Positions 25,231 through 32,289 of a stretch of DNA of 64,000 nt are shown here, piece by piece. The translations under genes and the position numbers were made by a program. How positions within the stretch are numbered: position 1 is the first letter of the stretch; each line of letters starts with the position of its first letter. Below the pieces are notes generated by a model, which searched no databases, was not told the origin of the DNA, and saw nothing but the letters and a program-made list of their open reading frames with translations. Location: positions 47,094 to 111,093 of the forward strand of contig JAFRIR010000132.1 of NCBI GenBank assembly GCA_017432685.1, read 5' to 3'. This stretch comes from Flexilinea sp. Lineage in GTDB: Bacteria > Chloroflexota > Anaerolineae > Anaerolineales > Anaerolineaceae.

Positions 25231-26384
25231 AAATCGCCTGGTTTTGCATCCCTGCCCACGGGCATACCAATCCGACCCTCGGCCTGGTGAAGGAGCTGAC
25301 GGACGCCGGGCACGAGGTGTTTTATTTCTCCTTTGAGCAGTTCCGGGAGAAGATCGAACAGGCCGGTGCGCAGTTCATCGGCTGTGACGGCTATGACTTT
25401 GAAATGGAGGACAAGGAAAACGCGGACCGGGTCGGGAAAGACAAGGCCTTTGCGTCGGAGCTGCTGGTCTCCTCCACCCTGGCGCTGGATGAGATGACGA
25501 CGGAAAAGATCCGCGAGATCCGGCCGGATATCGTTGTGTCCGATTCGGTTGCTTTCTGGGGAAAGCTGGTGGCGATGAAGCATGGATTGCCCTACGTTTC
25601 TTCTACGACTACTTTCGCATTCAACCGCTGGTCTGCACAGTACATGAAGCATGGCCTGTGGGAAACGCTGAAGATGCTCTTTGCCATGCCGCGCATTAAC
25701 AAACAGATCGATCGCCTGCGGGAGAAAGGCTACCCCGTCAAGGGATTTCTCGACATCGTTCAGAATGATAACGAAACCAATACCATCGTCTACACGTCCA
25801 GCTATTTCCAGCCCTGTGCGGAAACCTTTTCCGAGCGCTATCATTTCATCGGCCCTTCGATCCGTCCCATCACGCAGCCGTTCACCAAAACCGCGGAAAA
25901 AACCGTCTATATCTCCATGGGTACGGTCAACCAGAACCGGGAATTTTACCGGAACTGCATCCATGTGCTGAGCAAGACGGACTGGCAGGTTATAATCTCT
26001 ATGGGAACAAACACGGAGCGCTTCGAGCGGTTGCCGGACAACATTCAAATCTATGAATCCGTCGATCAGATGGCTGTCCTGTCGATCGCGGACGCCTTCA
26101 TCACCCACTGCGGCATGAATTCCGCATCCGAAGGACTCTATTTTCAGGTCCCGCTGGTGCTGTTTCCACAGACCCCGGAGCAGGGCGCCGTTGCAAAGCG
26201 AACGGAAGAACTTGGCGCAGGGATCAGGCTGAAATCGATCCGGGAAGAAGACATCTTATATGCCGTGAGGCAGGTCCTGGATGTTCCTTCGTATAAGAAT
26301 AACGCTGCCCGGATATCCGAAAGCTTCCGTTCCAGCGGCGGCGCTCCCGAAGCCCGAGCGTTTCTCGAAAGCCTGGTGAGGTAA
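25227..26384 (+). CDS. macrolide-type (GT1) UDP-glycosyltransferase
   Basis: This 385-residue GT-B enzyme opens with IAWFCIPAHGHTNPTLGLVKE and has the nucleotide-sugar signature HCGMNSASEGLYFQVPLVLF with PQTPEQ. This is the MGT/UGT family that glycosylates small hydrophobic molecules, including antibiotics. Coupling to an AbrB regulator suggests an inducible detoxification or tailoring function. The acceptor is unknown. Confidence 0.87.
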   Translation: MKIAWFCIPAHGHTNPTLGLVKELTDAGHEVFYFSFEQFREKIEQAGAQFIGCDGYDFEMEDKENADRVGKDKAFASELLVSSTLALDEMTTEKIREIRPDIVVSDSVAFWGKLVAMKHGLPYVSSTTTFAFNRWSAQYMKHGLWETLKMLFAMPRINKQIDRLREKGYPVKGFLDIVQNDNETNTIVYTSSYFQPCAETFSERYHFIGPSIRPITQPFTKTAEKTVYISMGTVNQNREFYRNCIHVLSKTDWQVIISMGTNTERFERLPDNIQIYESVDQMAVLSIADAFITHCGMNSASEGLYFQVPLVLFPQTPEQGAVAKRTEELGAGIRLKSIREEDILYAVRQVLDVPSYKNNAARISESFRSSGGAPEARAFLESLVR

Positions 26385-26391
26385 GGCGCCT

Positions 26392-27102
26392 TTATCGGAT
26401 CACTTTATACCGAAGCCGGAGATATGAATTCTCCAGGACGGTGCAGTCTTTGAGTTTAAGCACGCCCAATTCGGAAAGTTCACTTTCTGATAGAAGGGAG
26501 CGGCCATCGATGAGTGTTGGCGTGTCCTTCCCGCCGATCAGGACCGGTGCAACGACGATATCCACAAAATCAAGCAGCTTTTCACGGAGGAACAGGCTGT
26601 TGACCGTTCCTCCGGACTGTACCGTGAGACGTTCACAGCCGAAGTCTTTTCTTAAAGAAACTAAAACATTCCTTAAAGAAAACTCCTTTTGGTATATGAT
26701 GCGGAGATTCGGTTCGTGCACAGCAAAAGCCGGATGCTCCGGGTTTGATGTGATCAGGACGAAGGTTTGGGAGCGTGCGCAGAAATAACGTATCCCGTGC
26801 TCTGTCAGGTGGTGATTGTCCAGCAGCACGAAGGAGACCGGCGACTTATCCGGCAGCGGTTTTTCATTGACGCCCATTTTCGCCTGCACCCGGCCGCTGT
26901 TGAAGGACCAGAGATCCGTGGTTTGTTCGATCTCATAGTATTGATGCAGCCCTTCCTTCACCCCGTTGATCTTCGGGAAATCCTTGTCTACATCCAGCTC
27001 ATCGGATGCGCCGGCGCTGATCTTCCCGTCAACGGACATGAGCATGAATAAGGTCGTGACCGGCCTTTCATCGGCAGGGTAAGCGGTTTCTTCGTATTTC
27101 AT
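26392..27102 (-). CDS. RibD C-terminal/dihydrofolate-reductase-like reductase
   Basis: This 236-residue NADPH-dependent reductase-fold protein has the N-terminal FMLMSVDGKIS motif. RLTVQSGGTVNSLFLREKL and DIVVAPVLIGGKDTP are typical of the RibD reductase domain and stand-alone relatives. No deaminase domain and no other riboflavin genes are present, so it need not act in riboflavin synthesis. GAGGAAG lies before the ATG. It converges with the glycosyltransferase gene, only 7 bases apart. Confidence 0.8.
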   Translation of the reverse strand: MKYEETAYPADERPVTTLFMLMSVDGKISAGASDELDVDKDFPKINGVKEGLHQYYEIEQTTDLWSFNSGRVQAKMGVNEKPLPDKSPVSFVLLDNHHLTEHGIRYFCARSQTFVLITSNPEHPAFAVHEPNLRIIYQKEFSLRNVLVSLRKDFGCERLTVQSGGTVNSLFLREKLLDFVDIVVAPVLIGGKDTPTLIDGRSLLSESELSELGVLKLKDCTVLENSYLRLRYKVIR

Positions 27103-27158
27103 GGCATCTTCCTCATTGATTTATTTTATATTTTAATTCGATGTTATCGTGTATTTTT

Positions 27159-27533
27159 TCAGTTTTCCGGTTGAGGATGCATGGATTCCAATACTCGCCG
27201 TAAATCTTCTGCCAGTTTTGTTTCACAGGTACAGAACTCGGGATCTGCAAGGAGCCGGTGGATTTGTGGTACCGACCCTCTGTCGGTTCCATCAGACGCA
27301 GTGTCATTGAATTATTTCTCCCCCATCTTTTGTTTCCTGTATGGATTCCCTTCCCGGGCATTAAACCCATCCAGCAGGTAGTCTTCCGGGATGTATTGTG
27401 TATAGTCCAGGTCCATCATGTAATTGCAGAAGATCTGCTCGGCATAGACGATACGGTTTTCCCCCAGGTCCAGAGCATAAACAAATCCCTGGTAGGAATC
27501 TGCATGGATCGCCAACAGTTTTGGTATAAGCAA
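27159..27533 (-). pseudogene. unrecognised ORF interrupted by an in-frame stop
   Basis: A TTG-initiated frame encodes 73 residues with protein-like composition (AIHADSYQGFVYALDL, IVYAEQIFCNYMMDLD) and stops at TAA (27312). The same frame continues at once for about 50 more residues of protein-like sequence (VPQIHRLLADPEFCTCETKL) to TGA at 27159. This looks like one gene with a nonsense mutation, although two short genes are possible. No family is recognised. It starts 8 bases after the pyridoxamine-oxidase-like gene. Confidence 0.45.
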
Positions 27534-27541
27534 TTTTCCGT

Positions 27542-28012
27542 TTATATTGGCAGATTCCGTTTTCCGGTTGCTTCATCCAGGACAATGCGCCCGACGTGAA
27601 GGAGCGGAATTCCGCGGCAGCGATCCAGATCATAATTAAAGTAGCCGTAATGATCGCAAAGGACCTTCAGACCATGAACGATCTCCTCATGATTCGTCAG
27701 AATTTCACATTTTCCGAATCCGATGAAACTTTCGTAACGGGTGGTAATGCCGTGATCGGTGGGTTCGATCCTGATGAAAATATCTCCTTCCACGCAGACC
27801 CGCGGATCCTTTTTCAGCAAGTCCAGTTTCAATCCTTCCCGCGCACAGTGGAAATAAACCACCGGCTTTCCGTCCGCCATTTCTACGCCAAAGGAGACCG
27901 GCACTACATAGGGATAATTCTCCCCACGCATCCCGATCCTCACCGTGTCGCAGCGCTGCAGAATGTCAAAAATTTCATTGATATCCGTTACTTCTCTGTC
28001 TTTCCGTCTCAT
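27542..28012 (-). CDS. pyridoxamine 5'-phosphate oxidase-like (NimA-type) flavoprotein
   Basis: This 156-residue split-barrel FMN protein has MRRKDREVTDINEIFDILQR and CDTVRIGMRGENYPYVVPVSF, which give the usual NimA-like start. VYFHCAREGLKLDLLKKDPR is the flavin-binding stretch. It is too short and divergent for true PdxH; relatives reduce nitroimidazoles or bind flavin. I start at 28012, with AAAGGGGG five bases before. The longer frame begins in the upstream GNAT gene's end. Confidence 0.85.
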   Translation of the reverse strand: MRRKDREVTDINEIFDILQRCDTVRIGMRGENYPYVVPVSFGVEMADGKPVVYFHCAREGLKLDLLKKDPRVCVEGDIFIRIEPTDHGITTRYESFIGFGKCEILTNHEEIVHGLKVLCDHYGYFNYDLDRCRGIPLLHVGRIVLDEATGKRNLPI

Positions 28013-28035
28013 TTTTCCCCCTTTCCGGCATTTCA

Positions 28036-28530
28036 TTACAGCCGTATCCGGGTGTAATATTTCTGCTCATCTTCGTGGTGAATGACCGCGCCGTTTTTCA
28101 GCTGGGTCTTCAGGCTGGCTGTATTGTCTTTGTTTACTGACATGTAAGCCTCATCTATCCCCATTTCTTTTGCTTTTTTCAGCGTCAGACGCAGCCCTTC
28201 TGTGGCATAGCCTTTCCCTCTGTATTGCGCGGAGATACAGTAGCCGATGTGCCCGGGACCTTCCCGCAGAAAATCATTCAGGTAATGCCGCAGGTTGAAC
28301 ACACCGACATAATTCCCGCCATCCGACAGAACATAGGTGGTATCCGGGACAAACTCATCCGGAAGGTCCTCTCCCTGCGACCATTTGCGCTTCTTTTCGA
28401 TCCATTCCAGGAACTGTTCATAGGTATACCCATAAACGCTGTTGACATAACCGTTTTCATTTTCCTGAAAGGTCATAAACAATTCATAAGTTTTTTGATA
28501 ATCCGAATCCTGCACCCGTATCAGTTCCAT
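28036..28530 (-). CDS. GNAT family N-acetyltransferase
   Basis: This 164-residue protein has the acetyl-CoA motif ISAQYRGKGYATEGLRLTLKK with preceding GPGHIGYC, and a C-terminal VNKDNTASLKTQLKNGAV. This is the RimJ/RimL-like layout. The substrate is unknown. AGGAG lies eight bases before the ATG. Its stop lies 23 bases upstream of the next gene's start, so the two are probably co-transcribed. Confidence 0.88.
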   Translation of the reverse strand: MELIRVQDSDYQKTYELFMTFQENENGYVNSVYGYTYEQFLEWIEKKRKWSQGEDLPDEFVPDTTYVLSDGGNYVGVFNLRHYLNDFLREGPGHIGYCISAQYRGKGYATEGLRLTLKKAKEMGIDEAYMSVNKDNTASLKTQLKNGAVIHHEDEQKYYTRIRL

Positions 28531-28677
28531 CTGTTAAACTCCTGTAAATTATAAAAATATTTTACCTCGAACTGATTCTGAGCGGGTATCTGTTGGAATA
28601 AAGTGCTTCAATCTGAATAAAACTTTCATACATATGAGACTGATTTTATGATAGAATGAGTTAAGGAGATTTTCAAG

Positions 28678-30267
28678 ATGGGTACTTATCTCAATCCGGG
28701 AAACAGCGGTTTTACACGTATTCTTCAAAGTGATTATGTAGACAAAACCGGACTGATCGGTTTAGTCAACAACGTTATTAATACAACCAAAAACCTGATC
28801 TGCGTCAGCCGTCCTCGTCGGTTTGGAAAATCCTATGCAGCGCAAATGCTATGCGCTTATTATGATAAAACAATACAAGCGGAAAATCTGTTTTCTCCTC
28901 TCAATATCGGAAAGTCTTCTGATTTTAAAAAGCATCTCAATCATTATGATGTTATTTATTTGGATATCACAAATATTCTCGGTAATGTAAAGCCTGTAAA
29001 ACTAATTTCATTTATCGAAGAAAGCATATCCGCAGAGATAAAAAAACAATATCCTGATGTTGAGATCGCAAATACCTTTGATCAAACGCTTATCAATACA
29101 GTAAATTTCACCGGCAATAAATTTATTATGGTTATTGATGAATGGGACACTCCTATCAGAGAAGCACCGGAGATCGAAGCGAAATATCTGACATTTCTGC
29201 GAATGTTATTCAAAAGCAGCGGAACCACGGCTAAAATTTTCGCTGCTGCCTATATGACAGGGATTCTTCCTATCAAAAAAGATGGCTCCCAATCCGCGAT
29301 ATCCGATTTTCGGGAATATACGATCCTTTCTCCTCAGGATTACTCAGAATTTTACGGATTTACCGAGGATGAAGTCCGCGCTCTTTGCGAGTCGAAAGGA
29401 CGATCCTTCAGCAGTGCAAAAAAATGGTATGACGGCTATACGATTGGAGAGGTACATTCCATGTATAACCCTTATTCCGTCATATGTGCCATGGAAAGCG
29501 GAAAATATACATCCTATTGGCGGAAGACTTCCGCCGCGGAGACTTTGCTTACCTATATTGATATGGATGAAGACGGCCTCCAGCAGGATATCGCGAGGTT
29601 GATAGCGGGAGAAAAAATTCAGGTTGATCCGTTCTTTTTCCAGAATGATATTGTGAATTTCAGGAGTAAGGATGATGTTTTGACCCTGATGATCCATCTG
29701 GGATACCTGACCTATGAGGAAGTGCCGGATTCCTATGGTGACGATGAAACGACGACCGGGTTTGCCTGGATCCCGAACGAAGAGGTCCGTATGGAGTTTG
29801 AAAAGATCCTGCGGAAAGCCAAACACAGTGAACTGATTGAACTGGTGAAAAAGTCCGATCAGCTTTTGAAGGATACGATCGCCGGGAACGAAGAGGCTGT
29901 ATCGGCAGCGTTTGACAGGATTCGTGATACATCCTACGCTCCAACTTTCTACAACAACGAGCAAAGCCTTCGCTATGTGATCAAAATGGCTTATCTTTCC
30001 TGTGTTGATCAATATGCACGTGTTGAAGAATTGGCTACAGGACATGGCATTGCGGATGTGGTATTTGTTCCCAGGAGAAGTTCATCCCTTCCGGCGATGA
30101 TCATTGAACTGAAATGGGACAAACCGGCTGAAGGAGCGATCGCACAGATCAAAGACCGCAATTATCCCGCATTTCTGAAAGGTTATGGCGGTGACATCAT
30201 CCTTGCCGGGATCACCTATGATGAAAAGACGAAAAATCACAGCTGCAAAATCGAAGTCAGCCGATAG
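28678..30267 (+). CDS. AAA-ATPase-like / PD-(D/E)XK nuclease protein
   Basis: This 529-residue protein has the AAA-ATPase_like N-terminal domain (about 1-290) with the unusual P-loop SRPRRFGKSYAAQML and a Walker B-type FIMVIDEWDTPIREAP. The C-terminal PDDEXK_9 nuclease-like domain ends with VFVPRRSSSLPAMIIELKWD. This two-domain family is common in gut anaerobes in high and variable copy; its function is unproven and a mobile or defence role is suspected. AAGGAG lies before the ATG. Confidence 0.85.
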   Translation: MGTYLNPGNSGFTRILQSDYVDKTGLIGLVNNVINTTKNLICVSRPRRFGKSYAAQMLCAYYDKTIQAENLFSPLNIGKSSDFKKHLNHYDVIYLDITNILGNVKPVKLISFIEESISAEIKKQYPDVEIANTFDQTLINTVNFTGNKFIMVIDEWDTPIREAPEIEAKYLTFLRMLFKSSGTTAKIFAAAYMTGILPIKKDGSQSAISDFREYTILSPQDYSEFYGFTEDEVRALCESKGRSFSSAKKWYDGYTIGEVHSMYNPYSVICAMESGKYTSYWRKTSAAETLLTYIDMDEDGLQQDIARLIAGEKIQVDPFFFQNDIVNFRSKDDVLTLMIHLGYLTYEEVPDSYGDDETTTGFAWIPNEEVRMEFEKILRKAKHSELIELVKKSDQLLKDTIAGNEEAVSAAFDRIRDTSYAPTFYNNEQSLRYVIKMAYLSCVDQYARVEELATGHGIADVVFVPRRSSSLPAMIIELKWDKPAEGAIAQIKDRNYPAFLKGYGGDIILAGITYDEKTKNHSCKIEVSR

Positions 30268-30287
30268 ACGTCAGGTATCAGAAGTGA

Positions 30288-30321
30288 CTAAAATAAAGTA
30301 CACTTTATTTTAGCCATTTTT
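30288..30321 (+). terminator. palindromic terminator
   Basis: CTAAAATAAAGT / ACTTTATTTTAG forms a 12-bp stem with a tiny loop, followed by a T-run (CCATTTTTTT). It ends the AAA/PD-(D/E)XK transcript. Confidence 0.75.
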
Positions 30322-30323
30322 TT

Positions 30324-30352
30324 CATTCTTAATTCTTCATTCTTAATTCTTT
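30324..30352. repeat. heptamer array A4 (unit AAGAATT/AAGAATG)
   Basis: Four 7-bp units alternate CATTCTT and AATTCTT on the plus strand. On the minus strand they encode the last five codons and the stop of the AlkD-like gene. Confidence 0.85.
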
Positions 30353-31018
30353 AAGAAACGCTTTCTGTTCATCGGTGATGCGATAACTCTCGATGGCCTT
30401 TTGGATCGTCTTGTTATGTGTCCATCGATCGAGCCGGTGTTCTGTGAGATAAGGCAGAACGGCATCATATTGTTTGGCTAATGCGGTGGCGAAGTACCAG
30501 GCGATCATCATGTTGACGTAGTATTCATCCGAGCGGATCTGAGAGACCAGCTCCGGATAGGCGGGATCAAAGTCCTCATCCAGAAAATGCTGCATCAGCA
30601 TCCCGATGGCAAAACGGATGGTATAAACCTCACCGGAGTTCAGCCATTCCCTGATGTGGACCAACAGGTCGGTGCGGTGTTTTTTGAATACTTTCGGAGA
30701 CATCTGGTCACAGGTCGCCCAATTGTTCACGTAAGGCAGAAAACGGTTTACCTCTGCAATACAGCGATCGTACTCTTTCATCTCTGAGAGGATGAAGGCA
30801 TGCAGCTGGTCCTCGTCAAAATAACGATGCGGAAGCTCTTCAAGAAAGTCATCGGCACTGCCTTCCTTTATCAGCTGCCCGGCGAACTTCCGCAGGTCCG
30901 GTGTCCGTACGCCGATCATTCTGTCCGGTCCGACCGTCGGGATCAGGTTCTTTTGAAAATTCCGGTATTTCTCATCCTGCATCAAAAATAAAAAATTTTG
31001 AATATCTTCTGCTGCCAT
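30329..31018 (-). CDS. AlkD-like DNA alkylation repair protein
   Basis: This 229-residue HEAT-like glycosylase family protein has the N-terminal NLIPTVGPDRMIGVRTPDLR. CDQMSPKVFKKHRTDLL and YVNMMIAWYFATALAKQYD are the helices that grip damaged DNA. Family members excise N3/N7-alkylpurines. I start at 31018, where the sequence matches the usual family start and GGAAAGG precedes. An ATG at 31069 with AGGAG is the alternative. The final residues (ELRMKN) are encoded by the heptamer array, so the natural end may have been replaced. Confidence 0.85.
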   Translation of the reverse strand: MAAEDIQNFLFLMQDEKYRNFQKNLIPTVGPDRMIGVRTPDLRKFAGQLIKEGSADDFLEELPHRYFDEDQLHAFILSEMKEYDRCIAEVNRFLPYVNNWATCDQMSPKVFKKHRTDLLVHIREWLNSGEVYTIRFAIGMLMQHFLDEDFDPAYPELVSQIRSDEYYVNMMIAWYFATALAKQYDAVLPYLTEHRLDRWTHNKTIQKAIESYRITDEQKAFLKELRMKN

Positions 31019-31207
31019 ATGTGGGCCTTTCGGAACCGGAAACAGCTGAATCAAACTGTTCGGTGCCATTAAATTTTCACTCCTGAATTATAACGTACGT
31101 TTTGAGGCTGCTGATATCTCAATTGTATTTGACATATTCCCTGAAAGCAATCTTCTGCCTATTGCTTGCTTTTATACCCGGATATGGTAAAATAAACAAA
31201 ATTGAAT

Positions 31208-31380
31208 ATAAATATAGGCATCAAGTGGCCGGAATTGAGATTTCGGTTAGAGGAAAGTCAGGTGTGAATCCTGCACGAACGGGTCACTGTATCTGCTTAG
31301 CCGCGTACAATCAGCCATTGCGCTCAGCGTGAGAAGGCGTACAAGGCAGTGAGGCACAAGTCAGAAAGCCTGCTTGATGT
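31208..31380 (+). ncRNA. cobalamin (B12) riboswitch
   Basis: The core contains GAGGAAAGTCAGGTGTGAATC, then CTGCACGAACGGGTCACTGT, and further on AAGTCAGAAAGCCTGC, the B12-box elements of cobalamin aptamers. A GTGGCCGG-type P2/P3 start lies near 31222. It precedes the anaerobic ribonucleotide reductase genes. When cobalamin binds, transcription should stop at a downstream hairpin, shutting off the B12-independent enzyme. Exact boundaries are approximate. Confidence 0.92.
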
Positions 31381-31460
31381 TTGCGAAAAAGCTTCCCAAT
31401 TAAGCCCCTTTTCCGAAGACCGCCGAGTTTGTCGGCTGTTGTTTGTTTTGTTATTTCAGG

Positions 31461-31488
31461 AGGAGTGTCTTATGGGCACTCCTTTTTT
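31461..31488 (+). terminator. riboswitch expression-platform terminator
   Basis: AGGAGTG / CACTCCT with an 8-9-base loop and TTTTTT lies just before the nrdG-like gene. A second small stem (GCCGA / TCGGC, about 31421-31440) precedes it. Confidence 0.8.
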
Positions 31489-31503
31489 CGTTTATGGAGA
31501 GAG

Positions 31504-32202
31504 ATGGAATTCGGCGGTTTTCAAAAACTCAGTTTATTGAATTATCCGGACAAAATGGCGGCTGTCGTTTTCGCGAACGGGTGTAATTTTCGCTGTCCAT
31601 ACTGCCATAATGCCGGGCTTCTCGGAAAGGGAGACCGGCGGATCGATTCGGAAGAGATATTTGCTTATCTTCAAAAACGCCGGGGATTGTTGGAAGCTGT
31701 GTGTGTCAGCGGTGGAGAGCCGCTGATGAACGATGACATTTTCGAATTTTTGCGGGAACTGAAAAAAATGCAATACGCGGTGAAAGTGGATACCAACGGC
31801 AGCTATCCGGATCGGCTGGAGAAAATCATCGCGGACGGCCTGGCTGACTATATCGCGATGGATGTGAAAAATACGTTGGGAAAATATGCGGATACCATCG
31901 GACTGCGTGTGGCTCCTGCAGAGCAGATCCGGCAATCGATCGAACTGCTCAAACAGGGCAGGATTCCGTATGAATTCCGAACAACGATCATCAAAGAATT
32001 TCACACTGCGGACGATATCGCGGAGATTGCCGTGACGCTGAAAGGTGCGGAAGTCTGGTATCTCCAGTTGTTTCAGGATTCGCCTGAAGTGCCTCAAAAA
32101 GGACTGCATGCACCGGCGGAAACAGAAATTAAATCTTTCGGTTCGATTGGGAACCGTTATGTAAATACAATGATTCGAAAAGGTTCGGCACTAAGCGGAT
32201 AG
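31504..32202 (+). CDS. nrdG: anaerobic ribonucleotide reductase activating radical-SAM protein
   Basis: This 232-residue radical SAM enzyme has the [4Fe-4S] motif CNFRCPYCHN and the SAM-binding VCVSGGEPLMNDD. It should generate the glycyl radical on NrdD. I start at 31504, with GGAGAGAG right before; upstream in-frame sequence is the riboswitch platform. NrdD begins 87 bases later in the same direction, confirming the pairing. At 232 residues it is longer than classic NrdG (about 155-175), fitting the NrdG2-like group. Confidence 0.9.
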   Translation: MEFGGFQKLSLLNYPDKMAAVVFANGCNFRCPYCHNAGLLGKGDRRIDSEEIFAYLQKRRGLLEAVCVSGGEPLMNDDIFEFLRELKKMQYAVKVDTNGSYPDRLEKIIADGLADYIAMDVKNTLGKYADTIGLRVAPAEQIRQSIELLKQGRIPYEFRTTIIKEFHTADDIAEIAVTLKGAEVWYLQLFQDSPEVPQKGLHAPAETEIKSFGSIGNRYVNTMIRKGSALSG

Positions 32203-32289
32203 AAGATGCCGGTGACGGAACTGCTGCCCCGGTTCGTGGCAGCAAAAATCGTCTCTAAATGCTGATAGCCGATAGGAGGAGAGAGTGTT

